A DNA stretch of 64,000 bases from Hybos culiciformis (lineage: Eukaryota; Arthropoda; Insecta; Diptera; Hybotidae). Below, one piece after another: positions 20,601 through 30,900 of the stretch. A program made the position numbers and the translations under genes. Position 1 is the first letter of the stretch. The number at the start of each line of letters is the position of its first letter. The stretch spans positions 22,836,043-22,900,042 of the forward strand of contig OZ023274.1 in NCBI GenBank assembly GCA_964007475.1, in the 5' to 3' direction. The notes under the pieces are model-generated. The model saw only the letters and a list, made by a program, of their open reading frames with translations. It was not told the origin of the DNA and made no database searches.

Positions 20601-22437
20601 ATCGTTCACTTTCGGAAAGTTCTTTGATCGGACCTTTAGATTTATTTAATAATAATTATTAGAACAATGAATAAATAAATTGTATACAATTTTTAAATAT
20701 AATTTTTTTATAATTTACGTATTAACAACGTTTACAGTGTTTTTTGAGAAAATATTATATACTAGAAAATATTAGGTATTACCATGGATTAAAAAAATAT
20801 ATACCAAAAAAATCAAAAAAATTTTTACCTTTATTTTAAATATTTATTTATTTAACTAAAAGCAAAAAAAATTAAGCTTTCAATTTTGTGATTGTGCTTT
20901 CTAAGTGAGAAAAACATAAATCTTAACAAAACTGAAAAAATTCCGGGTTAAAAATTTCGATTTTGATTTTTAGGTCTTAATTTTCGCGATTTTGATTTTT
21001 CGCAGTTTTCGTTATCCAAGTTCGTGGGCTTGTTGAATACTTAATTAAAAGTTACCATAGGTTATTGGACTTCAAATATACAACATTCAGATACAATTGC
21101 GAAAAGAATTTATACTTTTTTGTACCAAAAAAATAAGGAAACCTTAATTAGATATATAGGGACTTGTGCAAGTTCAATATGAGTTTGGTAGGAATTACTG
21201 ATATCTTATAATAAACCATGAATTTTTGATAATTTTTAAATTAAATTAAAAGAAAACTTTACTAATTTTGCTAGTTCAATAGTTTCAGGTCGTTGTGAAA
21301 AAAAAAAAAATGTTCAGCTGGAGCTGGCTTCAGTGTACTCATTTAGTTGAATTTTAATCTTTTTTGTAGTATATCTCAAAGCTTTATATACCTTCATATA
21401 TTCTACTTTTGTGCTGCTTTAAAGGTGTATTTTTGTCATGCCTACCTTGAAAAAAGAATTTACTATCAACCGATTCCAAATTGTCAACACTAGAATCAAT
21501 AGTATATACAGATGCTCCTTCCATAGACGCCCAAATTTCATCATCATCACCACTAATTGATTGATTGCTAGTTAGTGGTTTTTCGTATTCATCACCAGTA
21601 ATTGGCTTGCGATAAAACTCAAAATTAGCTACATCTCTTTTAGTTTTAGAATAATTTACATCAAATTGAGTTTTTTTCAATTGAAATAAAAATTCTTGTT
21701 CTGGTTTATGAGTAAAAGTATATGGCGATTTGGTTGTAAAATCTGGTGGACGTGGTTTATATTTCCATGGATCGTAATGAATATTATTTAATAATTTTCT
21801 ACAAACACGTGCTCTTTCATGAGTTTGAATTATTGTTACAGCTTTTGTAAGCTCCTGCTGCCACAATGGTATAACAGCTTTTTTAGGTCTGCCTCTTTTT
21901 TTCTGTGTCCCTTCATCTTCAGTGGTGTCCTAAGTGAAAGTTAATAAAAAAATGTATATATGTATAAATGTATAATATTAAATCATAAGGATCCTCGTTT
22001 CAGTAATTTACATGCATAGTGCCCTTATCAATTAAATGTTGAATATCTAATGGCCTCCAATACGGAAAATATGGCGGTCTAAGTAATTTAACATCATCTG
22101 GTATTAATTTTTTCTGAATTAATTTCTGATCAAGATATGTGAATTCACTGACTTCAATATTTTTTAATTCATTTCGTAATTCTATTAACCGATTTGAGGC
22201 GCCTTCTAATAATTTTTTAACTAAAGCTCTTTTTTGCACTTGAAATGTCCTTGAATAGATGTAACCTAATTTATTTGCTAAATCAACATAAGTTGCATAC
22301 AATTCAGCAAAAATATCATGGGCTATTTCACGCTCATCTATTGATATTAATTTAGCAAAAACTTGTTGCTTTAATATTGCATCTTCTAAATCTTTTTTTG
22401 TTGCTAACCAAAATTTAAAATTATGTTCATAAGCCAT
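9747..22437 (-). CDS. Iqca1: Dynein regulatory complex subunit 11 (IQ and AAA domain protein, IQCA1)
   Basis: Component of the nexin-dynein regulatory complex of motile axonemes; in insects probably sperm flagella. Ten exons on the minus strand: 22437-22012, 21929-21392, 20633-20291, 19970-19603, 19457-19301, 19075-18913, 18831-18731, 10984-10827, 10711-10137, 9869-9747. All are in phase and total 2952 nt (983 residues; human IQCA1 about 822). Two IQ motifs are visible: IIQTHERARVCRK in exon 2 and IIQRAWKRYKLHK in exon 3. Exon 4 has a charged coiled-coil stretch. Exon 6 is Lys/Gly-rich and then reads RSIESLYNEM, a family signature. The AAA-like domain spans exons 8-9, with FNLSPE and a C-terminal lid. 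Its Walker A (GPYHSGKH) and Walker B (VLLIHNI) are degenerate. The intron between exons 7 and 8 (10985-18730) contains an antisense gypsy element. The exon 4 acceptor (after 19971) was chosen because nearer AGs give stops. Confidence 0.9.
11081..11695 (+). repeat. 5' LTR of mdg1/412-like element
   Basis: Begins TGTAGTGATATTG and ends TTTCCTTTAC. The first bases form a small palindrome (TAGTGATA/TATCACTA). The 3' half has two copies of GGCTGAATACAGCC (11454-11467, 11503-11516), each self-complementary at its ends, and a 10-bp-arm hairpin CCATAATGAC/GTCATTATGG (11532-11541, 11551-11560). AATAAA near 11653 could serve as poly(A) signal. Confidence 0.93.
11697..11714 (+). other. Primer-binding site
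   Basis: Starts TGGCGATCCTGCAAACC one base after the LTR end. TGG pairs with the CCA end of a tRNA, as required for minus-strand priming. The mdg1/412 group is known to use a TGGCGACC-type site (tRNA-Arg); this one differs and I cannot assign the tRNA. Confidence 0.7.
11747..12064 (+). CDS. Extra leader ORF of the retrotransposon (105 aa, unknown)
   Basis: An open frame of 105 residues between the primer-binding site and gag. It has a glutamine-rich stretch at residues 20-35, then a strongly basic, probably helical tail (many K/R, leucine spacing compatible with a coiled coil). No cysteine or zinc knuckle. It is not gag by any motif. It could be a nucleic-acid-binding accessory protein, or a non-functional leader ORF. 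It is intact in an element with identical LTRs, which fits either recent insertion or function. 670 bases of non-coding AT-rich DNA separate it from gag. Confidence 0.6.
   Translation: MEQKPEKNKITIQEYKERQQQNQQQQQEQQQPKKRQRAGKLVKFRKELQKLQEILQTKTNKTQRKTILDEIRRIKQDRHLHKTSTKITKMFNKNLKHIQNAKNLK
12065..12735 (+). other. Long untranslated spacer before gag
   Basis: About 670 bases with no ORF of note, rich in A-runs. Several ACCCY-like short words (TACCCTA, ATACCCC) recur. It lies between the leader ORF and gag and would form most of the gag 5' leader. Confidence 0.5.
12736..14040 (+). CDS. gag: Gag polyprotein (434 aa) with Asn-rich C-terminus
   Basis: The first about 255 residues are helical and charged, like gypsy capsid regions. 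Residues about 256-405 are dominated by Asn (AAT/AAC codons) with scattered Arg, His and Ser. No CCHC zinc knuckle is present, as in several mdg1-type Gags; the Arg/Asn-rich tail may bind RNA instead. Slippery heptamer TTTAAAT lies three codons before the stop, in the correct frame for a -1 shift into pol. Start chosen as the first ATG of the long frame. Confidence 0.85.
   Translation: MTLEKFQKEIEQLEELYNNIIKTKFNISAAKAELTKVIYNKSLFISSVRESNLRTGKTSLRTEYSKYVTLIKSYLIEIINNKMDFDIANVNKIIPLFEGSYAKLQEFISITEYIHDNIKVADREKLIKFIYNIKLSQKVKNRIINETEPTTLENLKKILNNNFMSTRTYTKIHNEIDQLGKNRSISATKYAEKLEMLINELNMIQSKNETADAKAVIIKVNDKFALQCLKTNLVEPIQSVILAAQPKTFTEAIKLILEIDSNNNNNDSNNINTYSNRSNSRNNNNNNNRNNGRRNYNNNRNTSNNFNNNNRPRNGHNNHNNHSNQNNQNNHNNRTSNNNNMNNSNHRSNTNHNYNRNQQHTNSTDYYRNRDYNNSQPINNNRNNNSYNNRYSNNRRNDDQNFNNRNVNALESGNGRTPDSGQTVIGEMNALNIQ
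14025..14031 (+). promoter_or_regulatory. Candidate -1 ribosomal frameshift heptamer TTTAAAT
   Basis: In the gag frame the bases read ..T TTA AAT, which is the X XXY YYZ pattern. The pol frame is exactly -1 relative to gag and is open back through this point, so a -1 shift here joins Gag to Pol. I could not identify a strong downstream stem or pseudoknot by eye. Confidence 0.6.
14079..17609 (+). CDS. pol: Pol polyprotein: protease, reverse transcriptase, RNase H, integrase (1176 aa from first ATG)
   Basis: Intact. The aspartic protease site DTGA is at about residues 15-18. RT shows VVDFRQLNKK and the catalytic YVDD at about 419-422. RNase H starts with TTDASQSAFGAVLSQ and ends with the connection DALSRI. 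Integrase has an HHCC zinc module (near 847-895, ending CNECIKSK) and the D,D,E triad in contexts QVDTVGP, KTDLGTEF and GSVERNH. No chromodomain is evident. Pol is probably made as a Gag-Pol fusion by -1 frameshift, since its frame is open upstream of the ATG. A 27-base A-run follows the stop. Confidence 0.93.
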   Translation: MQRPNYYNPIKFMIDTGADISVIKEQFTNSIDINNNSTCKITGIGNNIHESLGTLQTHFIIENKKCFINLHCVEDKFPIKTDGILGRDFLMKYSALINFETNELSLTISDEVINIPINSNCISQLVIPARTEIICPLHVQRTEETLVLSEEITPGIFIANTIIAKNGISNVKFLNTNDKTMIIKNYKPKTVPLNNYNIVNIENNDHDRLLHLEQILSINPDDPKAQNETLKICKQFQDIFYLPGDSLTTNNFYKQNIALENKNPIYIKNYRLPNSQLTEINDQVDKLLKEDIIEHSYSPYNSPLLLVPKKSSNDTKKWRLVVDFRQLNKKIQNDKFPLTKLEDVLDNLGRAKYFTTLDMVSSFHQIELEKNSRPCTAFSSNNGHFQFKRLPFGLKISSNSFQRMLTIALSGLNSESFIYVDDIIIFGCSIKHHNENLIKVFERLRKYNLKLNPEKCSFLQKEVIYLGHLITNKGIKTDPTKLFAVKNYPQPQNADEIKRFVAFCNYYRKFIPNFAAIAKPLNDLTKKKSIFNWNENCTNAFLNLKNKLINPPILQYPDYSKPFIITTDASQSAFGAVLSQGEIGQDLPISYASKTLNSAELNKPIIEKELLSIHWAINFFRPYVYGRKFIVVTDHRPLVGLFTHKNPSSKMTRIRLDLSDYDFDIVYKQGKMNTNADALSRIHLNSNILKSMIPITPEKDINVITRQVTRSLEQAKNPINKNLHIWHSISINDIKRIPKVNFIETSTGTTEITFNNNYKIYFNKKRINIKSILNKMKLLLAQNKIFTVAINNNDTLFNHINIQEFKNIFNQLQEKDNSKNKLKIILFKAPIEITDQNLIKQLIKDNHSNNISGHIGVRKMIIKLRQKYIWKNMHKMIKNYVKNCNECIKSKQVRNIKEPLQITDTPNRPFETIQVDTVGPLKICNNYRYILTVQCELTKYIEAFPIETKDAITIAKILTENIILRYGNIKNIKTDLGTEFVNELFMNICKTFNINHQKSTPYHHQTLGSVERNHRVLNEYFLTCNHSNNWVELIPFFLFSYNTTPHSDTHYAPFELIFGNTPELPTNITLKNNEPLNFINYDNYLNELNLKLSCALKSAREELIKYKIARNEKYNLNINPANLKVNDMVMIKNFNRKKLDYPFQGPYRIVERDGVNSIIEINNKLKKIHNNNLKKV
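17704..17715 (+). other. Polypurine tract
   Basis: AAAGGGAAAGGA lies immediately before the 3' LTR and is the expected plus-strand primer site. Confidence 0.8.
17716..18330 (+). repeat. 3' LTR of mdg1/412-like element
   Basis: Same length and, by eye, same sequence as the 5' LTR over 615 bp. The base after TTTAC differs (T here, A at the 5' LTR), so the LTR is read as ending at C. Confidence 0.93.
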
Positions 22438-22741
22438 ATTTTTCTATATCAATTTTTATGTAAATTTTTTTAATTTGATTGATTTTTGAACAAAATTTTG
22501 AAAATTTACATCAAAAAATATACCTACACACATACCTACATACACTAGTTAGAAAAAGTCTGTGTACGGGTTCGTTTTCTTATTTTTTGTTCGAGATGTT
22601 CCCAGTTTTTGATGTCATTTAAAAGGACTCTATAAAAAAAGTTTTTTTGTGAAAATTTTTTTTTTTTTTTCAAAATTTAAATTTTGAGAAATATCAATTT
22701 TTGGAAAAGTCTGCGTACAGCCGGTTTTAATGCCGCGTCTC

Positions 22742-23496
22742 CAGGCCTGTCGAGAGAGGGGGGAGAGGGGGTATAATTCCCTGGGCCCACAGAGCTAAGG
22801 GGCCCGTTTGTTTGATTTTTTTTGCGACAAAAACAATGTATAATATGTGATATTAAGTTTCATGCTCATACATTATACATATGTGATATTAAGTTTCATG
22901 CTTAAATGTGATATTAAGTTTCATGCTTATCACAGTCATTATTGGAAAAAATTTACATAAAAAGTCCTTGATGATGGCGTCAATTAGAATTTTTTGTGAT
23001 TTGTTATGGAAAAAAAGTGTATGAAAATTTTATCATTAGTAAGTATAATTTTAAGGTGTTGATTTTTCAGCTGTTTTTCAGAAAATTAATTTTCTATTTC
23101 TACTATTACTATACATCCAAACTGTTTGCATTTGTTGGACTGTTTGGACCTCGGTCCGAATTTAAATAATCTAGGAGGGGTTGTCGTTACTAATTATTTG
23201 TGATTTTTTAAAGTGATATAAATTAAAGTGGAATCTACAAGTTTTTATATAAAGCGCAAAAACTTTACATTCTGATTCTCATATGATCTTATTTCCTACC
23301 CTGTACACCATAATTCTGATTTCACAAGTAGATTTGTACAAATGTACAAAGTGCGACTATTAATGATAAAATTATGTATTTAGGAGGCTCAATTAGTATT
23401 ATTTTCATAATGTTAAAACCTATAAAAGACCTATAAATTTTTTTTTTATTTGTAAGCATCTTTTCCCGGGCCCGGTGTTGGCTATCGACGCTCCTG
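22742..23496. mobile_element. hAT element with exact 8-bp target duplication
   Basis: Ends CAGGCCTGTCGA (22742-22753) and TCGACGCTCCTG (23485-23496) are imperfect inverted repeats starting with CAG. The 8-bp duplication CGCGTCTC flanks it on both sides (22734-22741 and 23497-23504), the hAT hallmark. Its ends are GC-rich (GGGCCC blocks), unlike the surroundings. No transposase ORF is seen. Confidence 0.85.
22845..22927 (+). repeat. Three copies of a 22-bp repeat inside the hAT element
   Basis: ATGTGATATTAAGTTTCATG followed by CT occurs three times, the last two nearly adjacent and the first separated by a short ATACATTATACAT spacer. Subterminal repeats of this kind are common in hAT elements as transposase binding sites; that role is inferred. 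Confidence 0.7.
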
Positions 23497-25414
23497 CGCG
23501 TCTCATTTGAGAGACAATTGAATGCTATATAATTTTACCCCTTCGATAAGGGAAAGTGTCAAAAATCGCCTTTGAAAGTCATAAAAACAAGCGGTTCTAA
23601 CCTATTTTCCAACTATTTCTCCATACGCAGACTTTTTCTACATAGTGTAGGTATGTATATATCAAAAAACTAAAATCATGCTATAATTCAGTACTTATTT
23701 TATTACAATAGGCTTCAATCCTTACCAAATATTCAATTAAGTCGAAATTGTTGAAAGTAAAATTTTGATTACATTTTAATACAAGTTTTAACTAATATAA
23801 AGTTTTGTCTCCACTTCAGGTTAAAACTAATTTAAGACTTGTTTAAAAACACCACAAATTCAATGTTTACTTTGACATGAGGGAAAAAAAATTATTTAAA
23901 AAATTTTCACCCCTAAATTTTAGTAGGTTTGGCGACATCTCAAAAACAAATTGTAGTTGATTTGATTCATAGCAGTGATTCAGGCGGCCGCTACACTTGT
24001 TAAAATTTTCAAAATTTTCTGTACCGCTTGCTAATGAGTCTTAGTTAAATTAAATAATTTAAAACAACGTTTTTCGAAACGACTTTCCATACTTTGTAGG
24101 TGACAAAGATGCGCTGAAGTTACAAACAAAACAAATACACCAAATAGTATTTTGAGAGCTAACAAAATTTTGAATCCGTCAAAGCTGACAGAAGATTCAG
24201 CAGAATGAGGTTATTCGGCTTGCGAAAAGCTTATTTCTGATGGCTTCATATTTGGATTTTTTAATTATGACTATAGGGTGTAGTTTGAACCTTAAATACT
24301 TGCACTTTCAATTTTTAGAGTGTTAAAATATTTACATATTTTTAGTGTGCAGGTTGTTACAAATTTCGTATATCACCACAAAACATTCAACATTCATTAC
24401 TAACATTATTTTATTATCCAGTATGAAGAACATATAAAATCAAAAATTTTTGTCTTTCACATACATATATTAGTACATATATATATATTAGTTTTATTAA
24501 TTTCGGTTTTATTTTTATTTTATTTTTTTTTAAATTTGTTAAAACGCATAAGAAAATTTTATTTTTTCGAACAGTGACATTTAAATCTTTCTAATTCCAA
24601 GACCAAGGTTAATGTTAAATAAACAGAATAAAAATATATGATTCGATAGTAGCTACTATTTTCTATATCTATTGTCTTAATATTATTTTGATCTATCTGT
24701 TTTTTTTCTAATTTTTTATTTTAAAATATTATAATTCGATTTTTCCGAAGAGTACTGTGGTAAAGTTAAAGTTAGATACGATACGACGTATTAAAAATAA
24801 TTCTCCGCACTCATATCTATGACGTTCCTAAGAGAAATACTCATTAAAAATAATAAAAATATTTTTATTGTAAGTAAAATCGACGTACAAGCGGTACAAG
24901 CTTACTTTCTATCAGTCAAAAATTTTAAATGAAAATACGATCAATACAAAATAAAAAAAATATTTTCTTATCATGAGATACAATTAATGTATGCTGGAAC
25001 GTGTCGTTTTTACTTAAGCTTCCGTTACCACCAACTTACAATAATGGTACGAAATTCAGCGCTATCGTATTTGAAAATGCGATTTTATTGTGCTTTGTTT
25101 TGTTATAGACCAAAATGAAGGTACGATATGAACTGTACTTAAATACTAGATTCGCAAGTCAACATATTAAATGTCGGAAAAAAATTTGCTATTATCGTAT
25201 ATCGTTTTAGGCGATGTTAGTAAATTAAACGTTCATCGTCGTAACTAAAAATGTAAACATTTTATGGTGATTTTCAAATTTTTTAATAAAATTTTAAATT
25301 GTTAAAAATAAAATATAATTTTTTTTAATGCATAGGGGATCGTTATGTTGTATTTAGTGCTATAGAATTTAAATCACTAAATAGAGTATTATATGCGTCT
25401 ATACACATGCAATC

Positions 25415-25515
25415 ATTTAGATGCACTGCGTAAATAATGAAAAAATTTAGATGCATCAGCGTATATAATGAAAAAATTTAGATGCATCAGCGTAAATAAT
25501 GAAATCATTTAGATG
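25415..25515 (+). repeat. 31-bp tandem repeat, about 3 copies
   Basis: Units read ATTTAGATGCATCAGCGTA followed by a variable TATAATGAAAAA; three and a fraction copies with a few substitutions. Confidence 0.8.
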
Positions 25516-25674
25516 TTTCGTATTGAATATTACGTAATACCTAAACAAACATAATATCTCTCACAATATTTCAATATAGCCAAATACAAAAAAAAAAAAA
25601 GAGAAAAAATGAGAAGAAAAAATATTCTCTCTTTGCAACTACCTCTCCCCTACGCATTAAAACAGTATATTGGA

Positions 25675-25843
25675 TATGTAAACAAAATTTGTTATACAAC
25701 TCGTTCTGTATTTACACAAAAATACATTGACACTTGTCAATTTATATCACTCGACCTTCGGTCTCGTGATATAAGTATTGACTCGTGTCAATGTATTTTT
25801 GTGTATACAGAACTCTTAATTAATAACAAATTTAGTTTACATA
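25675..25843. mobile_element. Palindromic (foldback) MITE with 80-bp arms
   Basis: Nearly the whole 169 bp is an inverted repeat. The arms start TATGTAAAC and share ACACAAAAATACATTGACAC; the centre is the hairpin TCGACCTTCGGTCTCG. Flanking TA bases would fit a Tc1/mariner-type target. The 80-codon open frame across it is incidental to the palindrome. Confidence 0.75.
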
Positions 25844-27956
25844 TTCAATAATCTACTATTATAAAACCATGTAAAAAAATAAGCACTCTTGAATTTTGAA
25901 ACGAACAGTTTTTTCTTTCCTGTTAAAACTAGTGATTTTGAGATACGATACGATAGTATTCTTCGGAGCCATCGAATTGTAACAAAAACTCGATGGCTAA
26001 AACTTAATAAACCATTAATGTGTGTCTAGCACGGTTTTAATCTTAATACTAAAATAGTTACATAGCGACAAGTAAGATGCGATATACATATATATTTTAC
26101 CAATAGCTTAACCAAATAAATTTTATAATTTTGCTCAGATTTACTATATAAGAACAAAGTTAATTCTCATTAATATATAATAATTTTCCCATATCAATTT
26201 TAATGCCCGTAATATTATGGGAATAGAAAATGTGTTACAGATCTTAAAAATTTAATGAAAATTTTTTTTTAAATGAAGGATGGAATTTATAATATTAGTT
26301 TAATTGTAAGCCGTTAAGTCTTTTATTTCTTCCAAAGAAAAAATTCCATTTTATGGGGTTTAAGAATAATAGAGAAACGTTTATTACATAAGCAAAACTT
26401 CTTGTTTTGATGAAGAGTTATAAATTTCCAATATTCTAAAAACTATTACTGAATCCTCGCAATAAGAAATTGAGATGAATAAAGTTGATAAGTTTATGTT
26501 ATTCCTATTATGTTCTTATTATTCAAATAAAAATAAATAAATATTTATATACTTTTTTAACTTTATGTAATCATTCTATATTTTATTAATTTTTACATTT
26601 TTTTGAATTTATAATTTAAATATTTCTATAATCTTTTTTGATTACTTATTTTATTATAATTTTAAACAAAAAAAAAAAAAGGAAGTTAATTTACATTAAT
26701 TTTTTTTCTTTAATTTATTCTTAATTATTTATGTAATTTAACATTTTTTCTTTATTTCTAATCAAATTTATAATTATCTTTTCATTACATTTTAAATCTT
26801 TACAAAATTTGCAAAATTTTTGTAATTAAAAGCCAAATATAATATTATATATGGCTTTTATTGTGGATTTGAAGTGGATGTCTGTTTTTTATTTTTTATT
26901 TCGCCGAGCTATGGCACATTTATATTTTTCATGATTTCTCTTATTTGGTATGCTTATAAATATTTAAATGAAATATCTTTTTTCTGTTAAACTTGAAACC
27001 CGATAAGTATCAGAATTTATGATTTTTGCCGCTGCATAACAAAATCCTGAACTCGTTTCTTAAATTATACTTTATATTAAAATCAAAATTTTCATTTTTT
27101 TTGCTACTAATATTTGAATGAATTTTCTATTAAATCAATTTTATTGGCAGACTGTTTTTTAGCTTAAGCACATAGCATAGTAGCATATCAACATAGCATG
27201 GCATAAGCTTATTTAATGTTAAATTATTAGAACTAAATTTTACAGGCAACGTATTCAGCCAAAATTGAATGTGGTATGTTATCAATAATCAAATCTAGCC
27301 TCAAAGAGGCAAATTTAAGTAATAAGTCTACACTATTATAAGAAAAAATAACATCTGATTTTCAATTAATTTGGCTGAATTTTTTTATTTTTAACACGTT
27401 CAGTGTATAATGTACTTACAATATACTTTACATGTGCAAGTACACATACTAAAATGAATTATTAGTCCTCCACAAATCCACTTTATTAAGTTTAAGTTAT
27501 TATTATTATTTTAAATCCTACTAGAATTTTTTCTATGATAAATTTATCACAGAAAAGATTTTTAAAAGGATGATGTATTAATTATTTAATTAATATTTAA
27601 ATAAATATTTATAATCTTAATAATGTGATGATGTGAAATTATTATTACTCTCATTTAAGAATATTATCTTAATTGTTTACATTGTTTACATTTAATATAT
27701 AGAATTTATTTACATTATTAATTTTGCTATCATAAGTGCAAAAAAATTTACAATTAAATTATAAATTATAATATAGGTATATAGCAAATACATGTCAATA
27801 AATAATCAATACAATTTATTTCTATTAAAATTATTTATTTTTACTTTTATTTTCATGGATTAAATTTCTTTTAAAAAGAAATTAATATTAATTTTTTTAC
27901 TGAATTAAATTAAAAAAAAAAATTAACTAAAAATAATTCTAAATTTAAAAGAATTA

Positions 27957-30900
27957 TCATTTTTTATCATTATCCATTTTAGTTTTATCCAAAGAAGATG
28001 AAACCATACCACCTCCATTTGGTGGATAAAGTTTATCGAGGTAATTAAGTGATTCGTTGACATAAGTCTAAAAAAATAAATAAATTAAAAAATTGATTTT
28101 TTATTTTGAATTTGATATAGTAATAATAATTACCTGGAATGCATGTAAGACAGCCATCATAGCTGGTGAACCAAAACCATGGGTTATTAATGAAAAATGT
28201 GTAAGATGCCGTTGCATTGATGGTTCTAATAAATGTTGTGTTCTATTTGCATACTGCGTAGTTCTATCTTGACTTAATACTTGCATTAATTCTTTTGTTA
28301 CCTGTTTTAAATTGAAAACGGAAATGGTGAAATTCTTTGAAAAAAATTATAGGTCATTAAATAATAAATTAATAATAACTTTGATCATTAGCACAACCAC
28401 TACGATTTTATGAGGGAAAGTTGAAAATTTCAAAATAAATTGAAACTAATGAAAATATTACAATATTAGTATTACAATAAAACATATTGCTTATAAGAAT
28501 AAATCAAGAGTTTTTCGCTTGTGATAGTTCATCGTTTTGAGACATTTTTAAATACTAACTAAACATACATAACATAAATAACAGTTTCTAAATATTTTTT
28601 TTTTTAAATTGCTTTAATTGGAAATATGTATATGTTTAAAGTTAAAACTTTGCTATCAATCTCATTTTTTACCTTCCAATGAATTTAAAAATATTCTGAA
28701 ACTTAATTACGGGTTTTTTATGCGATCCAATACACATAATATTCCAATAGTAGTAAAAGAAAAAAATACTTAAAAGAATTATATTAAAAAATTTTGTTAA
28801 AATTAAGTTACCTGTTGAGCGTGCAATAAAATTTCCTTACGTCTATATGAATCTTGTGGTTCTGTTTGATGCCTAACAATATATTCTGCTAATTGTCTGG
28901 CAGGAAATTCAGTTTCACATACAAAATGAAAATCTTTAGCTAAATGTGTTGCTTCACCTTCAACCAATGATGTTAATAATGTTACATTGGCAGCCTTCCT
29001 TCGTCCAGCTGGTAAATTTAAACCAATTTTTTCTAATTTTTCACGTAACAGACGACCTCCATTTTTGCTTTTGGCTCTATAAATATATTGAAAAATAAAT
29101 GATATAAAAAGTTTTTTTTAGCAAATATTTCGTTTAAGTTCAAATAAAGTGCAGCTCCAAGAAATAAAAGGTCCATTTATATAATTTATACAGGTGTAGG
29201 TAAAATGATTAAAAATTGTTATTCTTTTTTTTTTTTAAATAATAAAATAAATTAAAATTTATACCTAAAAGATACAATGCAATTGTAATTTTTTTAAGAA
29301 TGTCTAGAAATATTTTAAGGACAATTTTAAAATTAGATCAATTAATATGAATCCGCACTATCTATATTATGAAAATTATTTTAGTTCTACAAATCAAAAA
29401 AATATTGAAAATCTTATTACATTAATTTAATGAAATGTTAAATTTAATCGTTATGTACGTGATATAAATTTTCTAAAGTTAATTGATTTTAGCTTTCAAA
29501 GGATTTTGGATAATCGCCAAATGACGATAGGAAAGATTGATGGTATAGTTATGATATAAATTATATCAACGGTTTGAATGAATGAAAATAATTGTATTTT
29601 TATCTTAATGGTATTATCGAAGTATAATTCTAAACAAAATAAGTTAAATTTGTTTTGATATTAAACTACTGCCAGAATTTATCCAAATAATGGTATTGAA
29701 TTATTTTGAAAAATTCTCTGCAGGTAATAAATAAAGATATCAAAATTCACTCTTCTTCTCGGAAAAACTATAATCTGTCGCAAATTTAATTTATAATAAT
29801 CCTACAGTAGTGATTGAAATCATAAAAATATTCTTTTAAGCATTTTAGGATAATGAAAAAACGCATTAAGTAGAATGATTGGAGATGATTTGTCAAAAAA
29901 AAAATGTTGTTTTCATGGTAATTTTACACTTTACACAGTGAATTTTATATTGGATAAATTTTTTTTAAATAAAAATTCTTAAAAATTTGAGACCAAAAAT
30001 TTTGTCTATACCCTGCTTTATGTTTCCAATATTTTTATTCCTAAACTATATATAAATAAGTATAAGTTGAAATATTTTGTCCGATTTTTAAGTATAATTA
30101 TTGTAATCAATTAAATGGATTGATTAATTTTAAAAATCGTATAAATTTTTAATGAAATGTTTCATATAATATTAAAAATAATTTGAAGATTTTTCATTGC
30201 TTATGAGATAATCTCAGAACCAACAATTATCAAAGTTTTTTACTATTAGTCCATACAAAAACAAAATTATTAAGAATACATACCTTCTTAGAACTCCTCC
30301 TAATAGTGAAGCATTTAAACATTCTGGAGGTGATAAACGTCTTTGTACTTCGGCAATTGTTACTTTATATTTAGATGTTGAAGATAATAAGCTTAAGCGT
30401 CCTGGTACAGCACAAAATACTTCACTTGGCGATCCAGTGGTAATATTATTTACATCTTTTCCACTTTTTATACCTATAAACAATATATAAAATTTAAACA
30501 AAAACTAAAAAGCTTTAAGTATATAAAAGTTAAGCATGTAGATAATCTTATATAAATGTCTGAACCTTTTTGAAAAATAAGCTTAGTGACACTTAGTGTA
30601 TGTAGTCTAATTATAATAATTGCAAATATAGTGAATTTTGTTATAATGCTTTGCAGGTAGAAGTCTTTGAAGCTAGTATATAGTATGCATAAAAAATTTA
30701 TGATGTTTTTTTGTTACGATCATCGAAATTTAACTCAACATAAGTAGATCCAACCCATTTTATAACGAACACCCATTTTCAACACACTGTTGTATGACCA
30801 CCTACCTACCATTCAGCTCAAAAAATACCATGTGGTGTTAAAAATAACTTTTCTTTAATTTTTTTTTTAATTTTTAACCAATTGGATTGTTCTCTTATGC

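Larger units (their letters stand above)
22550..23640. mobile_element. Tc1/mariner-like element remnant, interrupted by hAT
   Basis: Inverted ends TAGAAAAAGTCTGTGTA (22550-22566) and TACGCAGACTTTTTCTA (23624-23640) are bounded by TA, the Tc1/mariner target. A third copy of AAAAGTCTGCGTACAG (22705-22720) lies internally. With the inserted hAT removed, only about 330 bp remain and no transposase is readable, so this is a non-autonomous remnant. Confidence 0.6.
24733..25978. mobile_element. Possible inverted-repeat element of about 1.25 kb
   Basis: The left end AATTCGATTTTTCCGAAGAG (24733-24752) and the complement of the right end, AATTCGATGGCTCCGAAGAA (to 25978), match closely and continue with TACT. 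ATACGATACGA-type words recur inside both ends. No ORF explains it. The 25415-25515 tandem repeat and 25675-25843 palindrome lie within. Confidence 0.4.
22438..27956. other. Intergenic region between DRC11 5' end and AP-2 3' end
   Basis: No host gene is seen. It contains a Tc1/mariner-like element interrupted by a hAT element (22550-23640), a possible inverted-repeat element (24733-25978) that encloses a 31-bp tandem repeat and a palindromic element, and AT-rich DNA. The stretches 23641-24732 and 25979-27956 show nothing I can name beyond a short inverted repeat TAAAAGCCA/TGGCTTTTA near 26827-26862. Confidence 0.6.

Noticed and set aside
25609..25851. 80-codon open frame
   Set aside because: It runs through the palindromic element; the peptide has no domain and the frame is a by-product of the inverted repeat.
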